A DNA stretch of 64,000 nt from Simplicispira lacusdiani (GCF_003604195.1 NZ_QXGR01000004.1:291641-355640), one strand, 5' to 3'. Shown: positions 1 to 8,441, counted from the first letter of the stretch. Numbers and translations are program-made. Notes: generated by a model not told the origin, from the letters alone.

Positions 1-2203
1 GACAGCATTGCGTTAATCCCTGCGGCCTTGAGGCTGCGGATTGCACGGGGGGTGGCTTGCAGAACGTCCTTCTTAGCCACGGTAGTGCCTCGCCCTTGCA
101 TCCATTCCAGCAGGCTGCGCAAGGCCCCTTCCTCGCGTTCCTGGCGTCCTGCGCCGGTCAGTCGCAAGTGCTCATTTAAATAGAACGCTGTCAGTTGGAT
201 GGCGCCGTCCATGGCCTCGCTGGTGATGTGGGTGGCCTGCGTGTTCTCCACCATGGTGATGATCCCGGCGATGCGTGCGGCGTGCTCTGCAGCCTTGGAT
301 GCGAACGGGCGGGCACCATCCAGTTCACTGCCGTTTGCTTGCTGGCCTTCGATCACGTTATAGAACGCGATCCACAGTGCCCTGGCATCGTCGCCCATGT
401 AGAGGGCGCGGGGTTTCAGTTCGTAGCCGTCGCCGTTTGGCCAGCACTCTGGCGTTGTGCTCAGCAGCGTGCGGATGCGTTCGTTGTAGGCGATCACGTC
501 CGAGTTTTCGTGTGGGTTCGTGTGCTTGAACATGCGCGTACCTGCCAGCGTTTGCGGCTCTGCAATGAGGCACCGTGCGAGTAGGCCCTGGCCTTGCGCC
601 AGCGGGTCGCACAGCAGCTCACGCAGCAACACCGGCTGCACCAGGACGTGCATGGCAATGCGCCTGCCCAGTAACACGGTAAGTCCGTCGCCACCGCGCA
701 GAGAATCGAGGGACTCACCACTCCAGCCCTTGAGATAGAACGCAAGGCCGGAGGAGCGCTTATCGTCGCGCAGCGAATGGCCTCCCAACATTTCGCCACC
801 TTCGGCGCTGAAAATCCCGATACTGCTTTGGAACTTCAGCAACTTGCAAATGCCCTCGATAGTGGCGTTGGCCGTGGTGATGCTCTGCGGCGCAGGCTTT
901 GTCGGTGTCGGGTCTTTGGGCTTGCGTTCGCCCATCTCGGCCTCGTACTTCTGCACCTCTTTGGCATGGGCGCGGGCTTGGTCTTTGCGGACTTCCTCCA
1001 CCTCTTTACAGGCCACCGCGTCAACGGCGCTTTTGCGATCACCTGAGCCTGCGCCGGTTATCACGAACACACTGAGCGGGGAGTGCTGGCCATGGGGCAG
1101 CACGGCATTGGCCAGCGGCTGCACAGCAAGGGATGCCGCTGCCAGTACGCTGCCACCGGCGAGACTGTCAGGCGCTTGCACGTCCTCTGCGATAGCGCGG
1201 GCGGCGTTGCCCAGGATCGGCCCCAGGGCGTCAAAAGGAAACGCGGCAGGAGCTGGTGCTGCGGCTTCTTTCAGCGCATCAAGGGCGGGCCAGCCACTCG
1301 CCACCAAAGGATCAAAAATGGCTTTGACGCGATCCAGGCCGAACTCGCGGTGCAAGTCGTTGAAGTCGGTCATGCCCTCGAAGCGCTTGGGGAACTGCGG
1401 CACCACTACGGTGGCGCCAGCGGCCTGCGCAGCTTCGCCAGCTTTTGTCAGTCCGGGGTTGCCGTCTGTCTGCCAGTCGTCGTCTGCGGCGATAAGGATG
1501 CGCTCGTCCGGGTGCTTTGCGCGAAGGGCCTCTGCTACTGCTTTCAGGTTGCCTGCACTGTGCGCCACCAACACGGCGAGCCCAGTAGCTTCACGAATGC
1601 TTGCACCAGTGGCGAACCCCTCGCAGATCACGGTGGTGCCGTTGCTCTTGCCCATGGGATAGAAGCATCCAACCACGCGGCCATCGGGCATGAACTTCTT
1701 ATCGCCGTGTGATGTGATGAATTGAACGCTCCACAGTTCGCCGTCTGTGTCGTACAGGGGCATTACCAGGGATGTGCCATGCACACGCAGGCCATGGGGT
1801 TGCACTTCCCGGCCAGCCAGATATGGGTGGTCTGCCGTCGCTGCCTCGCTTGCGTCCATGGTTCCCGCTGCGGAGTTCTGAGCATTCGCGTGCTTGCGTT
1901 CAGTCTGCTTTGCACGCTGCGCTTTTGCGTCCTCCATTCGCGCCATTACCGCCTGGCGCTCTGCCTCGCTCATGGCGTTGTCGGCCTTGCTGGTCCACTT
2001 GATAGCGTCAGTTCCAGCCCAGTCGCCAAAGGCACCAGCGGGCACGCTGTCGCCGTACAGGATGCACCAGGAGTTTTTCGTGTTGCCACGTTTGCCGGTG
2101 CCGTTGAACCGGATCAGCTTGCCGTCGTCGGTGATGTTGTCGGGCGGCGTCAGGCCAGCGGACAGGATTGCGCCTCGAAACGCTTCGATATGGTTGGTGT
2201 GCA
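1..2203 (-). CDS. Toprim/DUF3987 primase-helicase, C-terminus beyond window
   Basis: The minus-strand frame is open from ATG at 2203 to the left edge, about 734 residues without a stop, so the gene is cut by the window. An N-terminal zinc-ribbon-less region is followed by a Toprim-type domain near residues 150-270, with a glutamate motif (ICEGFATG, about residue 193) and an acidic cluster (AADDD, about 236). A DUF3987-like module starts near residue 330, with a degenerate P-loop (GAGSGDRKS, about 383). Proteins of this kind prime replication or unwind DNA in prophages and integrative elements. The start lies 11 bp after the alpA stop, so the two genes are probably cotranscribed. Catalytic activity is inferred from family resemblance only. 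Confidence 0.85.
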
Positions 2204-2214
2204 TGTGGCCCCCT

Positions 2215-2421
2215 TCACTTGGTCAGGGACTGGATCAGGGCGTCAATATCCGATGCGCGCCACACAGTCACACGCGGGGACAGCTTGATCCCGGCGGGGT
2301 AGCGGCCTTCTTTCACGCCACGCCACCAGGAGGAGCGGCCAAAGGGGAGGATTTCGAGAATGGCGGGTTCGCGCAGATAGCGCTCGCCTTGAATGGAGCG
2401 GGGGGTAGCTTGTGGGTGCAT
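2215..2421 (-). CDS. alpA: AlpA-family regulator/excisionase
   Basis: This 68-residue protein has the typical AlpA/MerR-like winged-helix layout: an REPAILEILPF segment, then SSWWRGVKEGRYPAGIKLSPRVTVW, read here as motifs SWWRG, GRYPAG and VTVWR. AlpA proteins bind DNA and switch on integrase or excision functions of P4-like elements. The gene lies between the integrase and the primase, the usual place in such islands. A perfect TTGACA hexamer stands upstream on the same strand (2485-2490), followed after 17 bp by a weak TGTTTT. The product may serve as regulator, excisionase or both. Confidence 0.82.
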   Translation of the reverse strand: MHPQATPRSIQGERYLREPAILEILPFGRSSWWRGVKEGRYPAGIKLSPRVTVWRASDIDALIQSLTK

Positions 2422-2461
2422 AAGCCTCTTTCAAACGTCAAGTGAAAGTCGCCCGCACCAC

Positions 2462-2490
2462 AAAACAAGTCGCAGACAAAGACGTGTCAA
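2462..2490 (-). promoter_or_regulatory. Candidate alpA promoter
   Basis: On the minus strand TTGACA (2490-2485) is followed after 17 bp by TGTTTT (2467-2462), about 40 bp before the alpA start at 2421. The -35 is perfect but the -10 is poor, so activation may be required. Confidence 0.4.
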
Positions 2491-2501
2491 AAAACACAGC
2501 A

Positions 2502-2531
2502 TTGCACTGCCTCTACCGCATTCGGTATGAT
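2502..2531 (+). promoter_or_regulatory. Candidate sigma70 promoter of a small RNA
   Basis: TTGCAC (2502-2507) and TATGAT (2526-2531) are separated by 18 bp. The -10 matches consensus at five of six positions. It is divergent from the alpA promoter and points into a short non-coding stretch that ends in a strong terminator. Confidence 0.45.
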
Positions 2532-2537
2532 TCGAGT

Positions 2538-2624
2538 CGTCCGTCCAAAGACATCTCAAATCGCCTTGCTTGTGGTTTGGGTAACCAAGGCCCCCGGTGC
2601 TCACGCTCCGGGGGTTTTGTTTTT
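2538..2624 (+). ncRNA. Candidate small RNA of the integrative element
   Basis: A transcript starting about 7 bp after the TATGAT box would be roughly 87 nt. It would contain a short hairpin (TTGG-GTAA-CCAA, about 2577-2588) and end in a G+C-rich hairpin with a U-rich tail. No convincing protein is encoded: the 94-codon frame crossing this region (2442-2726) runs through the terminator and has no recognisable ribosome site or similarity. It lies divergent to alpA, where regulatory RNAs of mobile elements are often found. Function is unknown. Confidence 0.4.
2591..2624 (+). terminator. Rho-independent terminator
   Basis: The arms CCCCCGG (2591-2597) and CCGGGGG (2608-2614) surround a 10-nt loop and are followed by TTTTGTTTTT. 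This is a textbook intrinsic terminator on the plus strand with no protein gene upstream of it. Confidence 0.7.
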
Positions 2625-2699
2625 GGGACTATTGGCGTCCCAGAAACCGCGCCGATCATATTTGTTTTTTCGCCGGTATCAACTGTCCATGAAAATTTA

Positions 2700-2906
2700 A
2701 TTTTGCCTGTGGATATCTCTAGCTAACTACTATGTAAGTTGGCTTACATGCCTCTGTTAGCCCTGCCTAACTCGGTGTGGATAGTTTTTCTATCGGTTCT
2801 CCTATGCGGTATTGCATAGATGAGTTGTCCACAATAGTGCGCAATCGTGCTGAATCGTGCTGAATCGTCCATTTTTTCCATTAGCCACATTAGCCGGATT
2901 AGCCAT
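2700..2906. other. Candidate replication origin with iterons and DnaA boxes
   Basis: This A+T-richer segment holds three sites differing by one base from the DnaA box: TGTGGATAT (2708-2716), TGTGGATAG (2776-2784) and TTGTCCACA (2825-2833). It also has three tandem 10-bp units ending in AATCGT (2839-2868, two of them identical: GCTGAATCGT) and three tandem 9-bp units starting ATTAGCC (2880-2906). The last array overlaps the 3' end of the integrase gene. An inverted repeat ATGTAAG-TTGG-CTTACAT lies near 2731-2748. Adjacent primase and alpA genes make a replication origin plausible, but it is an inference. Confidence 0.4.
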
Positions 2907-4119
2907 TGGCCACGCCCTCGCAGTAGTTCGCCCACTCCTGCATCATGGCTCTGCGCCTTACTAGCGCGTCCCCTCTTCGGTAGGCAGCTTCCACCTTGTT
3001 CTCCAGTGCATGGGCCAGCGCTGCCTCTGCCAGATCGCGCGGGTAGTCGGTGCGCTCGAACACCCAATCGCGGAACGTAGAACGGCACCCATGGGGCACG
3101 CACAAGCGGCCAGCGTCATCTCTGAAATTCATACGCCGTGTAAGAGCTGTCAGAGCCATGTCTGATAGCTGGCCACCACGAGGGGCAGGAAATACCAGCT
3201 CAGTGCCTTCTATACGTGGCATTGCCTCCAGTAGCTTGATGGCTTGGGTATTGAGCGGGACGCGGTGCTCCTTGCCAGCTTTCATGCGCTCCTTGGGCAC
3301 AGTCCAGACAGCGGCCTCCAGATCAATCTCTGCCCAGGTTGCCCCACGCACTTCTCCAGAGCGAGCGGCAGTCAGGACGGCAAACTCCAGGGCCTTGGGA
3401 GACAGGCCATCATGTTGGCGCAGAGCCTTGATAAAGGCTGGCATGTCATCTACACGAACGGCAGGGTGGTGCTTGGGCTTTGATACCTTGCCGGGTGCCG
3501 GTAGAAGCTGATCCAGTAGGCCAGTCCATCGGGCGCAGTTCTCACCCTGGCGAAACCCTGCGGCAGTTGCCCAGGCCAGCACCTGCTCGATGCGTCCGCG
3601 TAGCCGGGTGGCTGTCTGTGTCTTTGTTTTCCAGATTGGCTGCAGCACCGCCATAACGTGGGCCTGAGTTACCTCTCCCACCAGAACCGTGCCCATGGTG
3701 GGATAGACATAGGTTTCAAAGGTAGAGGGCCATTGGGCGCGGTGCTTGGCGTTGCGCCATGAATCGGAGTGCGCCTCGATATACGCCTTGGCGCAGTCAG
3801 CAAAGGTTTTCTGTGTGGCCTTGAGGGCTTGCCGTGCGCTGCGGGCCTCTTTGCGCTGCGCTACAGGATCAATCCCCATGGTGGTGTCTGAGCGGGCGGC
3901 GCGGGCCTTCTCCCTGGCAATGGAGAGAGACACGTCTGGAAAGCTGCCCAGGCCCATCTCCCTGCGCTTGCCGTCAACATTGACGCGGGCAATCCAGGAG
4001 CGGGAGCCGGAGGGGGAAACGCACAGGTACAGGCCAGCCACGCCACCAACTGCGTGCATCCCTGGCGCGGTCAGTCGTTGAACTGCCAGCGCCGATAGCT
4101 CCTTAGCCTTGCTTCCCAC
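2899..4119 (-). CDS. Tyrosine integrase (P4 type, DUF4102)
   Basis: The 406-residue protein has an N-terminal DUF4102-like arm-binding domain (residues 1-85, GLYLCVSPSGSRSW), a SAM-like core-binding domain (about 105-190) and a C-terminal catalytic domain. The active-site residues can be followed: Arg in AARSGEVRG, His-x-x-Arg in HGCRSTFRDW, a late His in LAHALEN and the nucleophile Tyr in VEAAYRRGD. It catalyses site-specific integration and excision, here at the neighbouring tRNA-Ser gene, whose 3' end lies about 150 bp upstream. Length and order are normal for the family and the gene looks intact. Its last codons coincide with a 9-bp tandem repeat. Confidence 0.93.
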   Translation of the reverse strand: MGSKAKELSALAVQRLTAPGMHAVGGVAGLYLCVSPSGSRSWIARVNVDGKRREMGLGSFPDVSLSIAREKARAARSDTTMGIDPVAQRKEARSARQALKATQKTFADCAKAYIEAHSDSWRNAKHRAQWPSTFETYVYPTMGTVLVGEVTQAHVMAVLQPIWKTKTQTATRLRGRIEQVLAWATAAGFRQGENCARWTGLLDQLLPAPGKVSKPKHHPAVRVDDMPAFIKALRQHDGLSPKALEFAVLTAARSGEVRGATWAEIDLEAAVWTVPKERMKAGKEHRVPLNTQAIKLLEAMPRIEGTELVFPAPRGGQLSDMALTALTRRMNFRDDAGRLCVPHGCRSTFRDWVFERTDYPRDLAEAALAHALENKVEAAYRRGDALVRRRAMMQEWANYCEGVANG

Positions 4120-4164
4120 CGAATCCCCCCTGTTATCCCACCGTGAAACGTTGGATTGGGTGGG

Positions 4165-4252
4165 ATTGTATGGGACTACTTGAGACTAATGCAATGACCT
4201 GTAGTAGGTGATTCCTAGGGAAATCAACCACTTACGGGACGTTGCGGGACTA
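4165..4252. promoter_or_regulatory. Possible integrase arm-type sites
   Basis: Between the integrase start and the tRNA 3' end the heptamer GGGACTA occurs twice (4172-4178 and 4246-4252). Related GGGAT and GGGAC motifs lie nearby, for example at 4236-4240. Short direct repeats flanking the tRNA att core are the usual form of integrase arm sites. No binding data exist for this sequence. Confidence 0.3.
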
Positions 4253-4267
4253 ACTTTAGGGGTGTTC

Positions 4268-4355
4268 TGGCGGAGACTGTGAGATTCGAACTCACGGACG
4301 GTTGCCCGTCGGCAGTTTTCAAGACTGCTGGTTTAAACCACTCACCCAAGTCTCC
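4268..4355 (-). tRNA. tRNA-Ser(UGA)
   Basis: The 88-nt minus-strand sequence starts GGAGACTTGGGTGAG and ends in an encoded CCA. The acceptor stem GGAGAC pairs with GTCTCC, the anticodon loop is CTTGAAA with anticodon TGA, and a long variable arm (CGACGGGCAACCGTCC) marks a serine tRNA. The T arm carries GTTCGAATC. A TAGAAT box (4372-4367) lies 11 bp upstream as a likely -10. The 3' end faces the integrase and probably serves as the attachment site of the element. Confidence 0.95.
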
Positions 4356-4513
4356 GGGAGGGGCGTATTCTAGCCGCCCGCCAGGGCGTGGCGCCGCGCG
4401 CTGGCTGGCGCGGCATTCCTTGGGTTTCGCGGGGTGCCATCCCGGGGCTGGGGCTGGGCCACCGCGAGCAGGGGTGCGCGGCGGCGCAGGCTGTTGTTTT
4501 CTCTGCCGATGGC

Positions 4514-4543
4514 TTGACCGGTGCGGGCGGGCCGCCCTATTCT
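4514..4543 (+). promoter_or_regulatory. Candidate promoter of cyclase/PilZ gene
   Basis: TTGACC (4514-4519) and TATTCT (4538-4543) are separated by 18 bp. A start about seven bases later would give a leader of about 20 nt containing the AAGGGAG ribosome site before the ATG at 4571. Confidence 0.45.
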
Positions 4544-4570
4544 GGGGGACTTCAAGGGAGAGCGTTTTCC

Positions 4571-5650
4571 ATGCCCGATGAGCCGAACACCGACACCGTG
4601 CGCCGCCTGCAGGCGCTGATCGCGCGCGAGACCGGCGCCCCGCTGGGGGGGCTGGCGCAGGCCGAGATGCTGGCCATCCTGGGCGAGGCAGCTGCTCCGG
4701 CCCACCCCGTGGCGGCGCAGGTGGAGCAGCGCGAGGTCACCATCCTGCTGGCCGACCTGCGCGGTTTCACGGCGCTTGCGGCCACGCGGCCGGCGGGCGA
4801 GGTGGTGGCGGCGCTCAACCGCTGCCTGGCGCGGCTCAGCGAGGTGGTGTTCCGCCACCAGGGCACCATCGACAAGTTCACGGGCGAATCCATCATGGTG
4901 CTGTTCGGCGCGCCGCAGGCGCGCGCGGACGACGTGGAGCGCGCCCTGGTCTGCGCTGTCGAAATGCAGCTGGCCATGCGCGACCTGAACCTGGAGCACC
5001 TGCGCGAGCGCCTGCCGCAGGTCTACCTGGGCATCGGCATCAACACCGGCACGGTGGTGGCGGGGCGCTTCGGCTCCGACCGGTTCTCGCAGTACACCGT
5101 GATCGGCGAAGAGGTGCGCCTGGCCTCGCGCATCGAGGCGTTCAGCCTGCGCGGCCAGGTGCTCATGAGCGAGACCACCTACCAGCGCTGCGGCAGCCTG
5201 GTGTCGGCGACGGCGCCCATGCAGGTGTACGTGAAGGGCAAGGCCGAGCCCGTGGCCATGCGCGAGCTGGTGGCCATTCCGGCGCGCCGGCTCAAGGTGC
5301 CGCGCCAGGAGTTCCGGCGCAGCCACCGCGCGGACACGCACGTGCCCTGCCTGTGCCAGCTGGTGCAGGGCGACGACGTGCAGCCGCGCATCATCCACAG
5401 CATGGTGGTCGACGTGAGCTACCACGGTCTGCAGATGGAGCTGCCCGAGCGCATCGAGCCCGGCAACGTGCTGCAGATGGAGTTCTCGCTGGCGCTGGTG
5501 GAGCACCGCGCGGTGGGCGTGTTCGGGCGCATCGTCAAGATCCAGGCCGAGGGCGACCACTGGGTGGCGGGCCTGGAGTTCACCGAGATCGACGATACGA
5601 CGCAGCAGAAGGTGCAGATGTTCGTGCAATTGCTCGTGGCGTCGCGCTAG
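4571..5650 (+). CDS. Adenylate/guanylate cyclase-like protein with C-terminal PilZ
   Basis: This 359-residue cytoplasmic protein joins a class III nucleotide cyclase homology domain (residues 53-240) to a PilZ domain (about 245-355). The PilZ part keeps both c-di-GMP motifs: RxxxR at 249-253 and DxSxxG at 281-286. The cyclase keeps the first metal aspartate (D62 in ADLRGFT), Lys102 and Arg187. The second metal position is Glu106 (TGESIM rather than GD), and the segment that is normally GDxVN reads GEEVR, so the transition-state Asn is replaced by Arg183. It may be inactive, altered or purely regulatory. The ATG at 4571 is preferred because it has a ribosome site; the frame is open further upstream. 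Confidence 0.85.
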   Translation: MPDEPNTDTVRRLQALIARETGAPLGGLAQAEMLAILGEAAAPAHPVAAQVEQREVTILLADLRGFTALAATRPAGEVVAALNRCLARLSEVVFRHQGTIDKFTGESIMVLFGAPQARADDVERALVCAVEMQLAMRDLNLEHLRERLPQVYLGIGINTGTVVAGRFGSDRFSQYTVIGEEVRLASRIEAFSLRGQVLMSETTYQRCGSLVSATAPMQVYVKGKAEPVAMRELVAIPARRLKVPRQEFRRSHRADTHVPCLCQLVQGDDVQPRIIHSMVVDVSYHGLQMELPERIEPGNVLQMEFSLALVEHRAVGVFGRIVKIQAEGDHWVAGLEFTEIDDTTQQKVQMFVQLLVASR

Positions 5651-5652
5651 CT

Positions 5653-6429
5653 TCATTCGTTCTGCGAGCCCCGGTGCGCCCAGCCGGTGGTGTGCTTCTC
5701 GATGAGGCTGAACAGCTCGTAGCAGGCCATGGCCATGGCGCCCACCACCATCAGGCCGGCGAAGGCCAGGCCCATCTGCATGGACGAGCCGGCGGAAATC
5801 AGCAGGTAGCCGATGCCCTCGTTGGCGGCCGTCATCTCGCTCACCGTGGTGCCCACGAAGGCCAGCGTGATGGCCACCTTGAGCGAACCGAAGAAGTAGG
5901 GCATGGAGCGCGGCAGCCCCACCTTGGTGAGCACGTCCCAGCGCTTGGCGCCCAGCACGCGCAGCACGTCCTCCAGCTCGGGCTCCAGCGTGGCCAGGCC
6001 CGTGGCGATGTTCACCATGATGGGGAAAAAGCTGATGAGGAAGGCCGTGAGAATGGCCGGCCCCACCCCAATGCCGAACCACACCACGAGGATGGGCACG
6101 AACGCCGCCTTGGGCAGCGCGTTGAAGGCCGTCATCAGCGGGTAGACGGCGGCGTAGGCCAGGCGCGAGCTGCCGATGACGAAGCCCAGTAGCACCCCCA
6201 CCACGATGGCGATGCCGAAGCCCGCCATGGTCACCCAGAAGGTGCGCCAGGCGTGGCCGGCGATCACGCCGCCGAATTCCACCAGCTGCACGCCAATGGC
6301 CCAGGGGCTGGGGAAGATGAACTCCGACACCTCGAAGGCCGAGCAGACGGCCTGCCACAGCACCAGGGTGGCGGCCAGCAGGGCCCAGGGGGCCCAGCGT
6401 TCGGTGCGCTGGCGCTTTGATGCGGTCAT
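5653..6429 (-). CDS. ABC transporter permease (NitT/TauT type)
   Basis: The 258-residue protein has about six membrane segments and the EAA loop typical of SsuC/TauC permeases (LGAKRWDVLTKVGLP, about residues 170-185). It forms the inner-membrane channel of the importer encoded with the ATPase and binding protein upstream. The ATG at 6429 overlaps the ATPase stop as ATGA, indicating translational coupling; this start is chosen over a longer open frame. The end is 2 bp from the convergent cyclase/PilZ stop. The substrate cannot be told from sequence; sulfonates, taurine, nitrate or pyrimidine/thiamine precursors are transported by relatives. Confidence 0.9.
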   Translation of the reverse strand: MTASKRQRTERWAPWALLAATLVLWQAVCSAFEVSEFIFPSPWAIGVQLVEFGGVIAGHAWRTFWVTMAGFGIAIVVGVLLGFVIGSSRLAYAAVYPLMTAFNALPKAAFVPILVVWFGIGVGPAILTAFLISFFPIMVNIATGLATLEPELEDVLRVLGAKRWDVLTKVGLPRSMPYFFGSLKVAITLAFVGTTVSEMTAANEGIGYLLISAGSSMQMGLAFAGLMVVGAMAMACYELFSLIEKHTTGWAHRGSQNE

Positions 6430-7280
6430 GGCGTGGGCTCCGGTGCGGCAGGCGCATGGGGCGCGGGCTTGCCGCCGGGCGAGCGCACGGCGCCGATGTG
6501 GCCGCGCAGTTCGTGCACGATGTCGGAAAAGGCGGGTGTGTAGGTCACGTCGAGGTCGCGCGGGCGCGGCAGTTCGATCTCGCGGCGCACCACGAAGCGG
6601 CCCGGGCTCTTGCCCATCACGTACACCGTGTCGGCCAGGAAGACCGATTCGCGCAGGTCGTGCGTGACCAGGATGACGTTGAAGCGCTGCTCCATCCACA
6701 GGTCGCGCAGGATGCACCACAGCTCCTCGCGCGTGAACGCGTCGAGCGCGCCGAAGGGCTCGTCGAGCAGCAGCATCTGCGGCTCGTGGATCAGCGCGCG
6801 GCAGATGCTGGCGCGCTGCTGCATGCCGCCCGAGAGCTGCCAGGGGAACTTGTCCTCGTAGCCCGCCAGGCCCACCTTGCGCAGCAGCTCGCGGGCGCGC
6901 GCCTCGTATTCGGGACGCTTGGCCTTGAACTGGCTGCGGTGCGGCTCGACGATCTCCAACGGCAGCAGCACGTTGTCCACCGCCGTGCGCCAGGGCAGCA
7001 GCGAGGGCGCCTGGAAGGCCATGCCCGAGATCTTGAGCGGCCCGGTGACCGGCTGGCCGTCGATGCGGATGCTGCCGCGCGAGGGCTTCTTGAGCCCCGT
7101 CGCCAGCTTCATGAAGGTGGACTTGCCGCAGCCCGAGGGGCCGACGATGGCGATGAACTCGCCCCGGCGCACCTGCAGGTCGATGGCCTCGACCGCGAAG
7201 TGGTTCTGCGCCAGCAGCTCTTCGTTGTAGGCAAGCCAGACGTCGCGGAAGTCCACGAAAGGGGATTCTTCAGCCTGCAT
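6426..7280 (-). CDS. ABC transporter ATP-binding protein (NitT/TauT type)
   Basis: This 284-residue ATPase has a Walker A (GPSGCGKST, about residues 42-50), signature LSGGMQQRA (about 150), Walker B (MLLLDEPFGALD) and a switch His (VTHD), all intact. It resembles SsuB/TauB/ThiZ-type ATPases and would power the importer made with the adjacent permease and binding protein. The C-terminus has a Pro/Ala-rich tail of about 20 residues (GGKPAPHAPAAPEPTP). The start at 7280 is followed upstream by a dispersed repeat that fills the 68-bp gap to the binding-protein gene. Confidence 0.92.
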   Translation of the reverse strand: MQAEESPFVDFRDVWLAYNEELLAQNHFAVEAIDLQVRRGEFIAIVGPSGCGKSTFMKLATGLKKPSRGSIRIDGQPVTGPLKISGMAFQAPSLLPWRTAVDNVLLPLEIVEPHRSQFKAKRPEYEARARELLRKVGLAGYEDKFPWQLSGGMQQRASICRALIHEPQMLLLDEPFGALDAFTREELWCILRDLWMEQRFNVILVTHDLRESVFLADTVYVMGKSPGRFVVRREIELPRPRDLDVTYTPAFSDIVHELRGHIGAVRSPGGKPAPHAPAAPEPTP

Positions 7281-7283
7281 GGA

Positions 7284-7345
7284 TTTGAAGTAAAAATGGC
7301 CTCCAGCGCCTATGCAATAAGCGCTATCAGCTATTGAAATGAGAG
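7284..7345 (+). repeat. Dispersed ~60-bp repeat, copy A
   Basis: This copy has all family landmarks: AAAAATGGCCTCCAGCGC, a short variable centre, AAGCGCTATCAGCTATTGAA and a GAG end. It fills the space between the binding-protein and ATPase genes of the ABC operon, where it forms part of the mRNA. The two AGCGC/GCGCT segments are complementary and could form a hairpin. Confidence 0.75.
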
Positions 7346-7348
7346 CGA

Positions 7349-8377
7349 CTACTTCTTCGGCAGGATGGCCAGTTCGGCCGCCGTGGGCAGGAAGCCGCCG
7401 TTCCACACGGCCTCGGGGCTGACGCGGGTCTTGGTGTTGAAGGCGTCCGACACCTGCGAGGCCATCAGCGACAGGCGCGCGGCGTTGAGCTGGCCGAAGC
7501 CGTCGGCGCGGGCGTCGGGGCTGTTGATGACGGTGTCGATGGCCAGCTGCAGGCGGCGCGTTTCCAGCGCCACGTTGACGATGCCGTCGCGCGCCTTCAC
7601 ATGCTCGATGGCCGCCGCCGGGTTGGCGATGACTTCCTTGGCGCCCTTGGCGAAGGCCTGCAGGAAGGCCTTGATGGCGGCCGGGTTCTCCTTGATGAGC
7701 TTGGGCGACGCGATGATCACGTTGCCGTACAGCTTCACGCCGAAGTCGGCATAGGGCAGCACCACCACGTCGGAGGCCTTGGCGCCGCGCGCCTCCAGGT
7801 TCAGCAGCGAGGTGAAGGTGAAGCCGGTGATGGCGTCCACGTCGCCGCGCACCAGCATGGTCTCGCGCAGCGGCGGGTCCATGGCGGTCCAGGTCACGGC
7901 GCCCACGGCGTTGGCTTTCTGGAAGATGGGAAAGGCACGCCGCCCGGCGTCGAACACGGGCGCGCCCAGCTTCTTGCCGGCCAGGTCGGCGGGCTTGGCG
8001 ATGCCGCTCTTCTTGAGCGCCATCACCGAGGCCGGCGTGTTGTTGTAGACCACCATCACGGCCACGGGCTTGTTCTGCGCGTCGGGGTTGTTGGCGTGGA
8101 ACTCCATCACGGCGGCCAGGTCGGCGAAGCCCATGTCGTAGGTGCCCGAGGCCACGCGCTGCACGGCGCCGCCCGAGCCGTTGCCCGCGTCCACGGTCAC
8201 GTCCAGGCCCGCCGCCTTGAAGTAGCCCTTGGCCACGGGCTGCAGGAAGAGGGCGGCGGGGCCCTCGAAGCGCCAGTCGAGCTGGAACTTGATGGGCGTG
8301 GTTTGCGCCTGGGCCAGCGGCACGAAGGCGGTGGCGGCGGCCAGCACGGCGGCGCGCAGGAAGGATCGTTTCTTCAT
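7349..8377 (-). CDS. ABC transporter substrate-binding protein (NMT1/THI5-SsuA-like)
   Basis: The 342-residue protein starts with a Sec signal peptide (MKKRSFLRAAVLAAATAF, cleavage after AQA near residue 24) and continues as a periplasmic NMT1/SsuA-type binding protein. The LDW motif near residue 33 and the SGTYDMGFADLAA segment (about 76-90) are typical of THI5/NMT1-like proteins. It is the first gene of a binding protein-ATPase-permease operon. ATG 8377 is chosen because AGGAG stands 6 bp before it and the signal peptide begins there. Candidate ligands include sulfonates or thiamine-precursor pyrimidines; none can be assigned. Its leader contains an unusual two-stem structure (8451-8486). 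Confidence 0.9.
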   Translation of the reverse strand: MKKRSFLRAAVLAAATAFVPLAQAQTTPIKFQLDWRFEGPAALFLQPVAKGYFKAAGLDVTVDAGNGSGGAVQRVASGTYDMGFADLAAVMEFHANNPDAQNKPVAVMVVYNNTPASVMALKKSGIAKPADLAGKKLGAPVFDAGRRAFPIFQKANAVGAVTWTAMDPPLRETMLVRGDVDAITGFTFTSLLNLEARGAKASDVVVLPYADFGVKLYGNVIIASPKLIKENPAAIKAFLQAFAKGAKEVIANPAAAIEHVKARDGIVNVALETRRLQLAIDTVINSPDARADGFGQLNAARLSLMASQVSDAFNTKTRVSPEAVWNGGFLPTAAELAILPKK

Positions 8378-8441
8378 GGGTTCTCCTGGTGGGAAAGCGC
8401 GGAAGGACCGCAGGCGCGGCCGGGGTGGCCGTGCTGCGAGC

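Larger units (their letters stand above)
1..4285. mobile_element. Integrative element in tRNA-Ser, integrase end
   Basis: The left 4.3 kb has the layout of a P4-like integrative element: a tRNA-Ser gene, then a tyrosine integrase starting about 150 bp from the tRNA 3' end, an AlpA-type regulator and a primase-helicase. The G+C content and codon usage are visibly more moderate than in the rest of the window, which fits horizontal transfer. The tRNA 3' end faces the integrase, as expected when attB lies in the tRNA 3' half. The other end and second att site lie beyond position 1, so size and cargo are unknown. The exact junction (about 4268-4290) is inferred. Confidence 0.8.

Noticed and set aside
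2442..2726. A 94-codon plus-strand frame next to alpA
   Set aside because: It crosses a strong terminator, has no ribosome site that I can see and no recognisable sequence. A non-coding RNA is a better explanation.
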